Below are positions 51,764-60,110 of a DNA stretch of 64,000 bases, one piece after another. The notes beneath the pieces are model-generated. The model ran no database searches. It was not told where the DNA came from and worked only from the letters and a program-made list of their open reading frames with translations. Source of the stretch: Weizmannia acidilactici. Its GTDB lineage: Bacteria > Bacillota > Bacilli > Bacillales > Bacillaceae_C. Where the stretch lies: assembly GCF_008974185.1 (NCBI RefSeq), contig NZ_BKZP01000002.1, forward strand, positions 62,001 through 126,000, written 5' to 3'. Position numbers and translations under genes: made by a program. Each line of letters starts with the position of its first letter. Positions within the stretch are counted from its first letter, which is position 1.

Positions 51764-53062
51764 ATGTTTAATCTGACAGAAAATGGCACGGATGCCAGAA
51801 CAGAAATTCTTGCGGGTTTCACCACTTTTTTAACGATGGTGTATATTATAGTCGTTAATCCGGCCGTCCTGTCCAGCACCGGCGTTCCGTTTGACCAAGT
51901 ATTTATAGCAACGATTATCGGTACGGTTGCCGGCACTTTATGGATGGCCTTGGCTGCCAATTATCCGATTGCCGTAGCACCGGGCATGGGGTTGAATGCG
52001 TATTTTGCTTATTCCGTTGTCGGCACGCACGGCGGTATTACATATGTTACCGCATTCGGCGCCGTTTTTGTTGCAGGTATCATTTTCTTTATTTTGTCGC
52101 TCACCCCATTCCGAGAAAAATTAGTCGAGGCGATTCCGGACAATTTGCGTTCGGGAATTACCGCAGGAATCGGTTTATTTATCGCTTTTATCGGGCTTCG
52201 CAGCGCAGGCATTATTGCCGCGGATAAAACAAATCTGGTCAGGCTCGGCGATCTTCACTCCCCTTCCGCCGAACTTGCCCTCATCGGCCTTGCCGTTACC
52301 CTCATCTGCATGGCGCTGAATATCAACGGTGCTTTATTTATCGGCATGGCCATTACCGGGCTGATCGCATATTTTACCGGGCAGCTTTCTTTTGATAAGG
52401 GGTTTGTATCGGTACCGCATATGCCGCAGGGACTTGTTGTGGAGCATCCGCTCAAAGCGGTTCTCGATGTGTTTACGCACAGCTTATATGCGGTCGTTTT
52501 TTCCTTTTTGCTCGTTACGATTTTTGATACGACCGGCACAATCGTCGGCGTGGCAAAACAGGCCGGCTTGATGAAAGGAAAATCGCTGCCGCGCGCACGG
52601 CGGGCTCTATTGAGCGACTCGATCGGGACTGTCATCGGCTCGCTGTTCGGGACAAGCCCGACAAGCGCCTATATCGAATCTTCTTCAGGGGTAGCAGCAG
52701 GCGGCAGAACCGGGCTTACTACGCTTGTTGTCGCAGTTTTGTTTATCATTTCCGCTTTCTTCAGCCCGCTTGTCGGAGCGGTTGCAGGGCTTTCCGCGAT
52801 CACGTCCCCGGCATTGATCATTGTCGGCAGTTTAATGATCGGCAGCATCTCTGACATTAAATGGAGCGAAATTGACGAAGCGTTTCCGGCGTTTTTAATC
52901 ATTTTGGTCATGCCTTTAACGAGCAGCATCTCGACCGGGATTGCACTTGGCTTCATTTCCTACCCGATATTAAAAATTTTCAAAGGCAACTGGCGCCAGG
53001 TTCATCCGCTCGTTTATATTTTCGCCGTCCTTTTCTTTATCCATTTGGCATTTTTGCAATAA
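51764..53062 (+). CDS. NCS2-family purine permease (PbuG/PbuO-like)
   Basis: 432 aa with about twelve membrane segments; NPIVL-type block reads VVNPAVLSSTG, then PGMGLNAYFAYSVV, TGTIVGVAKQAG and GTSPTSAYIESSSGVAAGGRTGL. These belong to the AzgA-like branch that carries adenine, guanine or hypoxanthine. The candidate PurR boxes favour PbuO/PbuG-type purine control. TTGGAGG lies 8 nt before the ATG. Confidence 0.92.
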   Translation: MFNLTENGTDARTEILAGFTTFLTMVYIIVVNPAVLSSTGVPFDQVFIATIIGTVAGTLWMALAANYPIAVAPGMGLNAYFAYSVVGTHGGITYVTAFGAVFVAGIIFFILSLTPFREKLVEAIPDNLRSGITAGIGLFIAFIGLRSAGIIAADKTNLVRLGDLHSPSAELALIGLAVTLICMALNINGALFIGMAITGLIAYFTGQLSFDKGFVSVPHMPQGLVVEHPLKAVLDVFTHSLYAVVFSFLLVTIFDTTGTIVGVAKQAGLMKGKSLPRARRALLSDSIGTVIGSLFGTSPTSAYIESSSGVAAGGRTGLTTLVVAVLFIISAFFSPLVGAVAGLSAITSPALIIVGSLMIGSISDIKWSEIDEAFPAFLIILVMPLTSSISTGIALGFISYPILKIFKGNWRQVHPLVYIFAVLFFIHLAFLQ

Positions 53063-53276
53063 AAACGGGACACGGGCTGCCCAATGCCGTTTTGCCGGTA
53101 TCCGGACAGCCCTTTCCTTTATTCGAACAATCCGCTTTCTCCCTTTTTTTGCGAAGCGTCCGACAGGCTGCTGAGCGGTTTTTTGCATCCAGACCGAAAA
53201 TGAGTACGGCCACCCAGTTAGTGGCGGCTTTCCGCATATCGGCAGCATAAATGTTCCATACTTCTACTTCTTTCAT
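53037..53276 (-). CDS. Small hypothetical protein
   Basis: 79 aa; starts MKEVEVWNIYAADMRKAATNWVAVLIFG, with a short amphipathic or weakly hydrophobic part, then a basic tail that runs into the 3-prime end of the purine permease gene (26-nt tail overlap). The tail (KREKADCSNKGKGCPDTGK) looks untypical, so the true end may have changed. AGAAGG lies 5 nt before the ATG, and a hairpin covers the start codon. Not recognised. Confidence 0.45.
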   Translation of the reverse strand: MKEVEVWNIYAADMRKAATNWVAVLIFGLDAKNRSAACRTLRKKREKADCSNKGKGCPDTGKTALGSPCPVFIAKMPNG

Positions 53277-53302
53277 AACACCCTTCTCGTGTTGGTGTTA
53301 TT
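53276..53302. promoter_or_regulatory. Hairpin over the start codon of the small hypothetical gene
   Basis: ATAACACC and GGTGTTAT are exact complements. On the minus-strand RNA the 3-prime arm includes part of the ribosome site and the ATG. On the plus strand the same hairpin is followed by TTTTTG and could act as a terminator. Confidence 0.45.
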
Positions 53303-53344
53303 TTTGCCGATTTCGAATGAAGCCATGTGTACAATAGGCCATGA

Positions 53345-53385
53345 AAAAAGGCTGCCCGGAAAGCCGATCATTTACAGGCAGCCTA
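53345..53385 (-). terminator. Terminator downstream of the HD hydrolase gene
   Basis: Minus strand AGGCTGCC-loop-GGCAGCCT then TTTTTC, about 130 nt after the stop. The gap between holds no gene. Confidence 0.7.
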
Positions 53386-53514
53386 ATAAAACGTTAGACT
53401 TTTAATGACCACATGAATCGATTTTTTCTTAATCCCGGACTTTAGACGCAATTTAATACCCACCTGACCGAGATTTTCGTTTTAATGCACGTATTACAAA
53501 CCGCATTCTGCTCC

Positions 53515-54057
53515 TCACATTTTTCCAAAAACAAGATCAATTTCAGTTTTTAACTGCTTAAGCAGCGGAAAAGCATGATTTCTTCCGATACTGGCTGCGA
53601 TATTTCTGTAATACCATTCCTGTTTTGCTTTTCCCCGCTTAAAATGGCTCCACACCTTGTCCCCTTCGCGCGCGATATCATCCCGGATGGAACGGAGATT
53701 GTCTATTTTATCGGCACAGACGACAAGACAGACCGATTCATCCGCCGTTTTCAAAAAATCAATCGTATGCAGTTTCCGTTCTTCCCACGGCAGGCTTTTG
53801 TCCGGCTCGGAACAGCCTTCAACAATGCGGGCAACTGCATCCCCAAACACCGCCTTGATGTCATCCAGTGATACATCCGTATCTTCCACCGTATCATGCA
53901 GAAGACCCGCCGCCACGATTTCTTTCCGGCATCCCGCCTCAAGGAGGATCACCGCCACCGAAAAAGGATGAACGATATATGGCAGCTGCACGATTTTCCG
54001 GTATTGCCCGTCATGTGCTTTTGCAGCGAAATGAATCGCTCTCTTGACGATATCCAA
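53515..54057 (-). CDS. Small HD-domain (p)ppGpp-hydrolase-like protein
   Basis: 180 aa single-domain HD protein: AAKAHDGQYRK, YIVHPFSVAV, GLLHDTVEDT and ADKIDNLRSI carry the metal and substrate residues of the SpoT/Mesh1 hydrolase domain, without synthetase or regulatory domains. That pattern fits a small alarmone hydrolase, but other nucleotide substrates are possible. The start is TTG 54057, matching the family N-terminus (LDIVKRAIHFAAKAH); GGGGCGG upstream is loosely spaced. The open frame extends across the divergent GNAT promoter and is not coding there. Confidence 0.8.
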   Translation of the reverse strand: MDIVKRAIHFAAKAHDGQYRKIVQLPYIVHPFSVAVILLEAGCRKEIVAAGLLHDTVEDTDVSLDDIKAVFGDAVARIVEGCSEPDKSLPWEERKLHTIDFLKTADESVCLVVCADKIDNLRSIRDDIAREGDKVWSHFKRGKAKQEWYYRNIAASIGRNHAFPLLKQLKTEIDLVFGKM

Positions 54058-54141
54058 AGCCTGTCCGCCCCTTTCTATATCATATATAAGGTTATCATGC
54101 CAAATGACACTACAGAAGTTCCCATAAACGAATTTGAAAAA

Positions 54142-54170
54142 TTGGTATTTTATGATACATTCGTTATAAT
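54142..54170 (+). promoter_or_regulatory. Promoter of the GNAT gene
   Basis: TTGGTA, 17 nt, TATAAT, start near 54177. Confidence 0.6.
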
Positions 54171-54199
54171 AAAACATTTTAACAATACGGGGGTTTGGC

Positions 54200-54802
54200 A
54201 TGAGAATCGAAGACATTTACCGGGATTTGCCGCTGCTTGAAACGGACCGTCTTATACTAAGGAAGCTGAAACGCGATGATGTATTGGATTTGTTTGCTTA
54301 TGCATCGAGAAGCGAAGTTTCAAAATACGTGACATGGGATTCACACCGGTCTGTCCGCGATTCGAAAAATTTTATCGGCTACATCCTCAACCTGTACCGG
54401 GAGCACAGAGTCGCGCCGTGGGGAATAGAAGACAAAAAGACCCGACGGCTGATCGGCACGGTTGACTTTGTATGGTGGAAGCCGGACCAGGGGACGGCTG
54501 AGATTGGTTATGTCCTTTCTCCGGAATACTGGGGGCGGGGCATCATGACAGAAGCAGTCAAAAAGCTGATTGAATTCGGTTTTGAGCGTATGCGCCTCAT
54601 CCGCATCCAGGCCCGCTGTTTTGCCGAAAACAAAGCCTCCGCCCGCGTCATGGAAAAAGCCGGCATGACATTCGAAGGCACTTTGCGCAAAGCCATCTAT
54701 GCAAAAGGAAGGCACTGGGATTTAAAAGTTTACTCCATTTTAAAGGAAGAATATTTTCTTAACGATTCAAATACGAAATCACAAACAACACGAAAAAGAT
54801 AA
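54200..54802 (+). CDS. GNAT acetyltransferase (RimJ/RimL-like)
   Basis: 200 aa. ETDRLILRKLKRDDVLDLF opens the GNAT_3 fold; GYVLSPEYWGRGIMTEAVKKLIEFGFE holds the acetyl-CoA pyrophosphate loop (RGIMTEA), and ENKASARVMEKAGMTFEGTLRKA the C-terminal core. Such proteins acetylate N-termini of ribosomal proteins or small molecules; the substrate is unknown. GGGGG lies 6 nt before the ATG. Its end overlaps the next, opposite gene by 44 nt. Confidence 0.9.
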   Translation: MRIEDIYRDLPLLETDRLILRKLKRDDVLDLFAYASRSEVSKYVTWDSHRSVRDSKNFIGYILNLYREHRVAPWGIEDKKTRRLIGTVDFVWWKPDQGTAEIGYVLSPEYWGRGIMTEAVKKLIEFGFERMRLIRIQARCFAENKASARVMEKAGMTFEGTLRKAIYAKGRHWDLKVYSILKEEYFLNDSNTKSQTTRKR

Positions 54803-54920
54803 TGGCAGAAAGAAAGTTGGCTTTCGCCCTGCCGTTTTGCTGGTAGTAAGAAAAAATGCCGAGTCCGATAAAAGCGATGCAGCCGAAACCGCCGAGGGCA
54901 AGGAAAAATGTATTGTCCAT
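54759..54920 (-). CDS. Small membrane protein of unknown function
   Basis: 53 aa with two hydrophobic segments (FFLALGGFGCIAFIGLGIFSYY and FLSAIIFFVLFVISYL). AAAGGAG lies 11 nt before ATG 54920. Not recognised. Tail-to-tail overlap with the GNAT gene. Confidence 0.65.
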   Translation of the reverse strand: MDNTFFLALGGFGCIAFIGLGIFSYYQQNGRAKANFLSAIIFFVLFVISYLNR

Positions 54921-54988
54921 GGATAAAAAACTCCTTTTCTGTTTCAATAGCCCCATTGTAGCATAATTGGCTGTGCTTGTCTTCTCGC

Positions 54989-55021
54989 TAAAAAAAATCA
55001 ACAGGCTGCTTCACCTGTTGA
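54989..55021 (-). terminator. Terminator after yhbH
   Basis: Minus strand TCAACAGG-tgaagcag-CCTGTTGA then a run of T. Confidence 0.8.
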
Positions 55022-55028
55022 CCGCATG

Positions 55029-56195
55029 TCATGCCAAAGCTTTGTTTTCTTCTTTTGAAAAGAACCATTTCATTGCATGAAATACATCCGCTTTCTGTTT
55101 CAGCACGTAATATTTAAATTTTTCATCTTTAATATTTTTATAGGCGGACATAAGTGTGGAATGGCGGTTATACTGGTTGACTTCCCCATAAAAAAACATA
55201 TTCGATACTTTCATGATTTCCTGCACGAGCTTTACGCACCGCGCATTATCCGAAGTGAGGTTGTCACCGTCCGAGAAATGGAATGGATAAATGTTAAAAC
55301 GGTACGGGTCATATTTTTCATCAATCAGGCTCAATGCTTTCCGGTATGCCGATGAACAGATTGTTCCACCGCTTTCCCCTTTCGAAAAGAAATCCTCTTC
55401 AGACACGACTTTCGCCTCGGTATGGTGGGCGATAAATTCAATATCAACCGTTTCGTATTTTGTCCGCAAAAAACGCGTCATCCAGAAGAAAAAGCTGCGC
55501 GCCATGTACTTCTCCCAAATCCCCATACTGCCGCTTGTATCCATCATTGCGAGCACAACCGCCTTTGATTCCGATTTTTCCACTTCATTCCATGTCCGGA
55601 ATTTAAGGTCTTCCGGCACAATTGGGTAAAAACTTGGTTTTCCCCGCATCGCATTCCGTTTAAACGCGGCCATCATCGTCCGTTTTTTATCGATATTACC
55701 CATCAGGCCGGTTTTGCGGATATCGTTGAACTCAATATCTTCCACCGTATTTTCGTCCCGCTCTTTCCGTTTAAGGTTCGGGAGCTCCAACTGGCTGAAC
55801 AGCGCTTCTTCAATCTCCATGAGGGAAACTTCCGCTTCATAATAATCTTCACCCGGCTGGTCGCCTGCACCCTGGCCTTTTCCCGGTCCCTGCTCAGGGG
55901 AACCGTCGCGCGCAATGACATCGCCGATTTGCGTATCGCCCTGCCCCTGGCCGACATGCTTATTTTTATCATAATTGTAGCGGATTTTATATTCATCCAA
56001 TGAACGGATCGGGATTTTCACAACATCCCTGCCGTCGGACATAATGATACTTTCTTCTGTAATTAAATCGGGCAGATTGTTGCGGATAGCTTCCTGGACC
56101 TTTTCCTGATGGCGGACTTGGTCATCATGGCCTTTGCGGTGGAGCGACCAGTCTTCCTGCGAAATGACAAAATGCTTCTGATCCTGCTTATCCAT
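55029..56195 (-). CDS. yhbH: Sporulation protein YhbH (YeaH-like, VWA-type)
   Basis: 388 aa DUF444 protein. A Gly/Gln-rich linker ([12 protein letters not shown]) divides it from a von Willebrand A-like domain with the metal motif [10 protein letters not shown] (about residue 220) and [12 protein letters not shown]. It works with PrkA and SpoVR in a conserved stress/sporulation trio. The second ATG (56195) lies 6 nt after GGGAGG; the first overlaps that site. Lies after prkA in the same direction, 241 nt apart; I see no clear promoter match in that gap. Confidence 0.94.
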   Translation of the reverse strand: MDKQDQKHFVISQEDWSLHRKGHDDQVRHQEKVQEAIRNNLPDLITEESIIMSDGRDVVKIPIRSLDEYKIRYNYDKNKHVGQGQGDTQIGDVIARDGSPEQGPGKGQGAGDQPGEDYYEAEVSLMEIEEALFSQLELPNLKRKERDENTVEDIEFNDIRKTGLMGNIDKKRTMMAAFKRNAMRGKPSFYPIVPEDLKFRTWNEVEKSESKAVVLAMMDTSGSMGIWEKYMARSFFFWMTRFLRTKYETVDIEFIAHHTEAKVVSEEDFFSKGESGGTICSSAYRKALSLIDEKYDPYRFNIYPFHFSDGDNLTSDNARCVKLVQEIMKVSNMFFYGEVNQYNRHSTLMSAYKNIKDEKFKYYVLKQKADVFHAMKWFFSKEENKALA

Positions 56196-56393
56196 GCTCA
56201 TCCTCCCTTATCTTTGAAAATCCCTCTGCTTTTATGCGATCAAACCGTCACCAAGTCGGAAAAGATTTCATATACTATTTTGGCTGCAAAAACGGGTTTG
56301 ACATGAAAACATTTAGATTACTCTATACTATGCAATGGATTGGAATGTTTGACATCTTTCATTGAAAATATGCAAAAGCGTATGCGGGGTTAG

Positions 56394-56424
56394 AAAAAAG
56401 CCGGGCAGATGACGCCCGGCTTCC
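56394..56424 (-). terminator. Terminator after prkA
   Basis: Minus strand AAGCCGGGC-loop-GCCCGGCTT then TTTT. A second, overlapping hairpin (CCCGGC with GCCGGG, then seven T) points the other way. Confidence 0.75.
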
Positions 56425-56441
56425 CGACTGCCGGGTTTTTT

Positions 56442-58337
56442 TCACCGGTTCAGCAGGCTTCCTACATAGCGCAGCAGTTCATTTGCAGATGTGGAATTAT
56501 ACCCGTAATCATCAATTAAACGAGCAACGACTTCATTGATTTTCTTCAACTGCTGTTCGTCCGGAGTTTTCGTTGAAGTGGTAATCTTGACAACATCTTT
56601 TAAATCGGCAAACAGCTTTTTCTGGATCGCTTCGCGGAGGCGGTCGTGCGAATTGTAATCAAACCGTTTTCCTTTACGCGCATATGCCGAGATGCGGATT
56701 AAAATTTCTTCACGGAACGCTTTTTTCGCATTTTCGGAAATGCCGATCTGCTCTTCGATCGAACGCATCAGCTTTTCGTCCGGGTTGATTTCTTCGCCGG
56801 TGAGCGGATCGCGCATTTTGACTTTGTTGCAATAGGCTTCGACATTGTCGAGATAATTGTCCATCAATGTTTTGGCGGATTCTTCGTACGAATACACAAA
56901 CGCTTTCTGCACTTCTTTTTTTGCAATTTCGTCATATTCTTTCCGCGCCAAAGAAATAAAGTTTAAATATTTTTCTTTCAGTTCCGGGGTGATCGACGGA
57001 TGCTGGTCCAGCCCTTCTTTTAAGGACAGGAGCACATCCAGGGCATTGATGGATTTCATTTCTTTCTTAATGATCGTGGAGGAAATGCGGTTGATGACAT
57101 AACGCGGATCGATGCCGAACATGCCTTCATCCGGGTATTCATTTTTCAATTCCTTTACATCCTGGGAATTGAACCCTTCCACCGCCATACCATCGTACAG
57201 GCGCATTTTTTTCAACAGGTCAATATCCGCCCGCTTCGGTTCCCGCAGCCTCGTTAAAATCGTAAACATCGCAGCAACCTTCAGCGTATGCGGTGCAATG
57301 TGGACATCAGCGACATCGCTTTCCCGGATCATTTTATCGTAAATTTTTTCTTCCTCGGATACCCTTAAATTATATGGAACCGGCATGACGATGATCCGCG
57401 AGTGCAACGCTTCATTTTTCTTATTGGCAATAAATGAACGGTACTCGGTTTCGTTCGTATGGGCAATGATCAGTTCATCCGCGGAAATGAGCGCAAAACG
57501 TCCAGCCTTGAAATTGCCTTCCTGTGTCAGCGATAGGAGATGCCATAGGAATTTTTCATCGCATTTCAGCATTTCCTGGAATTCCATGATGCCGCGGTTC
57601 GCCTTGTTCAGTTCCCCGTCAAAGCGGTAGGCGCGCGGATCCGATTCCGAACCGTACTCTGCAATCGTCGAGAAATCAATGCTTCCTGTCAGATCGGCAA
57701 TATCCTGGGATTTTGGATCAGAAGGGCTGAATGTGCCGATCCCGATCCGTTTGTCTTCGGAGAAGAAAACCCTTTCGACAAGCACTTCTTCGATCCTGCC
57801 TCCATACTCTTCCTCAAGCCGCAGCATATTTAAAGGGGACAAATTCCCTTCAATCCGGATGCCGTACTCCTCATAAAAATCATCCCGCAAATGCTGCGGG
57901 ATCAAATGAAGCGGGTCTTCGTGCATCGGGCATCCCTTGATGGCGTAAACAGCGCCCTGCTCGGTGCGCGAATAAGCTTCAAGGCCCCTTTTAAGCATCG
58001 TGACAAGCGTCGATTTACCGCCACTGACAGGCCCCATCAGCAGTAAAATCCGTTTTCTCACATCAAGCCTTTTGGCGGCCGGATGGAAATACTCTTCCAC
58101 TAATTTTTCAAGTGCCTCTTCCAAGCCGAATAACTGGTGGCTGAAAAACCGGTATTTCTTTACTCCATCAACTTCTTCCACGCCGGCGTCTTTAATCATA
58201 TTGTAAACTCGGGAATGAGCAGATTGTGCAATCCATGGCTTTTCTTTCAAAAGGGCCAGATAATCCCTGAACGTTCCTTCCCATTTCAACTTTTCCTCTT
58301 CTTCACGGTAGTTTTCCAGCTTTTTCAGAATATCCAT
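56442..58337 (-). CDS. prkA: AAA-type ATPase/serine kinase-like PrkA
   Basis: 631 aa. The AAA_PrkA domain holds Walker A GPVSGGKST (about residue 103-111) and the sensor-like RGIMEFQEMLKCDEKFLW; the C-terminal third is the PrkA domain with weak protein-kinase likeness. In B. subtilis it is a sigma-E gene that affects sigma-K-dependent steps and acts as an ATP-dependent protease or kinase in different reports. AGGGGAGG lies 5-6 nt before the ATG. A sigma-E-like promoter is visible 45-70 nt upstream. Confidence 0.96.
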   Translation of the reverse strand: MDILKKLENYREEEEKLKWEGTFRDYLALLKEKPWIAQSAHSRVYNMIKDAGVEEVDGVKKYRFFSHQLFGLEEALEKLVEEYFHPAAKRLDVRKRILLLMGPVSGGKSTLVTMLKRGLEAYSRTEQGAVYAIKGCPMHEDPLHLIPQHLRDDFYEEYGIRIEGNLSPLNMLRLEEEYGGRIEEVLVERVFFSEDKRIGIGTFSPSDPKSQDIADLTGSIDFSTIAEYGSESDPRAYRFDGELNKANRGIMEFQEMLKCDEKFLWHLLSLTQEGNFKAGRFALISADELIIAHTNETEYRSFIANKKNEALHSRIIVMPVPYNLRVSEEEKIYDKMIRESDVADVHIAPHTLKVAAMFTILTRLREPKRADIDLLKKMRLYDGMAVEGFNSQDVKELKNEYPDEGMFGIDPRYVINRISSTIIKKEMKSINALDVLLSLKEGLDQHPSITPELKEKYLNFISLARKEYDEIAKKEVQKAFVYSYEESAKTLMDNYLDNVEAYCNKVKMRDPLTGEEINPDEKLMRSIEEQIGISENAKKAFREEILIRISAYARKGKRFDYNSHDRLREAIQKKLFADLKDVVKITTSTKTPDEQQLKKINEVVARLIDDYGYNSTSANELLRYVGSLLNR

Positions 58338-58379
58338 TTAGTACCTCCCCTTGTCATCTTGTTGAAGAGACGTTTATAT

Positions 58380-58408
58380 AATCTATGCACCCAAGCCCGC
58401 GAACATGA
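58380..58408 (-). promoter_or_regulatory. Candidate sigma-E promoter of prkA
   Basis: Minus strand TCATGTT, 14 nt, CATAGATT (one mismatch to CATACANT). Confidence 0.55.
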
Positions 58409-58540
58409 TAAAAAGAGGCAATACCCTATTTTTGGGGGAAGTTTGCAGCAAATAAATGAAAATTTTAAATCTGTACATATTTCAATCAAATAGACTATAA
58501 TGGAATTCAAAGAAGGAAAAAATCAGGGGGGAATGTCCAG

Positions 58541-58639
58541 TTGAAAACGATCCTCATTGCATTAGTAGCGATTTCATTCCTGGGTGCAATTTTTACTGCC
58601 GGATACGAGGAAAAAGGGGAAAACTTTCGGGAAGAATAA
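58541..58639 (+). CDS. 32-aa putative membrane peptide
   Basis: Starts at TTG 58541, 9 nt after GGGGGG. One hydrophobic segment (TILIALVAISFLGAIFTAGY) is followed by an acidic tail (EEKGENFREE). A TATAAT at 58496-58501 lies upstream and a terminator overlaps its stop. Its layout (promoter, ribosome site, gene, terminator) argues for a real gene despite the size. Family not known. Confidence 0.55.
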   Translation: MKTILIALVAISFLGAIFTAGYEEKGENFREE

Positions 58640-58676
58640 AAGTGCGGCCCGTGTCAATAGGGCCGTACTTTTATTT
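58637..58676 (+). terminator. Terminator between the 32-aa gene and trmL
   Basis: AAAAGTGCGGCCC-loop-GGGCCGTACTTTT; symmetric, usable from both sides. Confidence 0.75.
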
Positions 58677-59144
58677 TAACCCTGGATAATGCTGCTGCCG
58701 CAATGCTTCGTACACTAAAATGGCGGCTGTATTGGAAAGGTTGAGCGACCGCACTTTGTCCGTCATCGGGATGCGGAGACAGCGGTCCTTGTTTTTTTCG
58801 ATCAAACCTTTCGGCAGCCCGGAAGTTTCGCGGCCGAACATGAAATATAAGTCTTTTTCCGAGTCGCTGAAATCAAAATCGGTAAAAAACTTTTCGCCGA
58901 ATGTTTCAATAAAATATATTTCGCCGCCTTCGTTTTTTTCAAAAAACTCTTCCAGGGAATCATAATAAATAATATTCACGTACTTCCAATAATCGAGCCC
59001 CGCCCTTTTCAGCATTTTATCATCCGTTGAAAAGCCAAGCGGGCGGATTAAATGGAGCGTTGTCCCGGTCCCCGCACATGTCCGCGCGATATTGCCCGTA
59101 TTGGCGGGAATTTCAGGCTGGTATAATACAACATGCAAGCTCAA
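58671..59144 (-). CDS. trmL: tRNA (cytidine/uridine-34-2-prime-O)-methyltransferase TrmL
   Basis: 157 aa SPOUT-fold enzyme: NPANTG-type block reads PEIPANTGNIARTC, then FMFGRETSGLP and the knot end IPMTDKVRSLNLSNTAAILVYEALRQ. It methylates the ribose at the wobble position of leucine tRNAs. Called cspR in older B. subtilis maps. The start is TTG 59144 with GAGGTG upstream. Downstream of yhbB on the same strand (36 nt). Confidence 0.95.
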   Translation of the reverse strand: MSLHVVLYQPEIPANTGNIARTCAGTGTTLHLIRPLGFSTDDKMLKRAGLDYWKYVNIIYYDSLEEFFEKNEGGEIYFIETFGEKFFTDFDFSDSEKDLYFMFGRETSGLPKGLIEKNKDRCLRIPMTDKVRSLNLSNTAAILVYEALRQQHYPGLK

Positions 59145-59180
59145 ATTTTGTCACCTCGGGACTTATTATATCACGTTTTT

Positions 59181-60062
59181 TCAGCTGTCATCTTCGATTG
59201 TAAAAAACTTGTACCGGATATTAGGCGTATAAGCGGATGAATCTTCATACGTCCAGTATCGCTTCCGGCTATTTGTTGTATGGGCATTGACAAGCGGCAT
59301 GCCGTAATAATCGTAACCGGTCACGATCAACGAATGGTCGAAGCGGCCGTCCCCCTGGAAGTCTATGCAAATAACATCCCCATACTTTAACTCCTGCGGC
59401 GAGGACACCTCTTTTGCCCGCAATCCTGCCTTAGAATATTGCAGATACGTTTTAAAAGAATGGGCAACCGTCCAGCTGTAGCTCCAATTATTGTTTTGCA
59501 TCCACCAACCCTTGTTCCGGTCCGGATATCCCCGCATTGGCGCCCCACCGGCATGGAGACACTGCGAAATAAAATTCGTGCAGTCATCCGTAAACGATTT
59601 ATACGCCGGATTAAAGCTGTTCCACCACTTTTCCGCATACTGGACAGCTTTTAGCCTGTCATACACATACGGAATCCGCACATCAACGTTTTCCGCAGCC
59701 CGCATCTCCCCAATATCCGGATTTTTTCCATGGAAGTCCGGATATGCGGGAACCATCTCTTCATCTTCATAAAGGCGTCCTTCGTAAAAGGAAGCCCGCC
59801 TTTCCTCCAGCGCTTCTTCAATATAAAAAGTGCTTTTTTGTTTAATGACATACTGCATATGCACCTGATAATAAAGAAAGCTGTGGCTGCCTTTCTGTTC
59901 GGTCCGGGTGACCTTTGCATCCGCCTTCACTTTAACAATGCCTGCATTTCTTTTTGCAAGCTGGGCCTTTTTCTGTTCGATATCTTCAAACTCCCGATCT
60001 ATCCCGCGTCCGATAAGATGGGCCAGCCGGTTTTCTAAATGCGCCTGGACTTGTTCTTTCAC
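59181..60062 (-). CDS. yhbB: Amidase-like (NlpC/P60-fold) protein YhbB
   Basis: 293 aa. The C-terminal half is the amidase_6 domain: RIPYVYDRLKAVQYAEKWWN, FTDDCTNFISQCLHAGG (Cys nucleophile), and FDHSLIVTGYD (His). No signal peptide, so probably cytosolic or spore-associated. I placed the start at GTG 60062 because GAGGGGG lies 7 nt before; the frame remains open upstream to 60110 with no site. Between queG and trmL as in B. subtilis. Confidence 0.87.
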   Translation of the reverse strand: MKEQVQAHLENRLAHLIGRGIDREFEDIEQKKAQLAKRNAGIVKVKADAKVTRTEQKGSHSFLYYQVHMQYVIKQKSTFYIEEALEERRASFYEGRLYEDEEMVPAYPDFHGKNPDIGEMRAAENVDVRIPYVYDRLKAVQYAEKWWNSFNPAYKSFTDDCTNFISQCLHAGGAPMRGYPDRNKGWWMQNNNWSYSWTVAHSFKTYLQYSKAGLRAKEVSSPQELKYGDVICIDFQGDGRFDHSLIVTGYDYYGMPLVNAHTTNSRKRYWTYEDSSAYTPNIRYKFFTIEDDS

Positions 60063-60110
60063 ACAAAATCCCCCTCTCCCCATCACTATATGTCGTAGAA
60101 GGAGGGTCAA

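Noticed and set aside
54058-54216. N-terminal extension of the HD hydrolase
   Set aside because: It runs through the divergent GNAT promoter and lacks family similarity.
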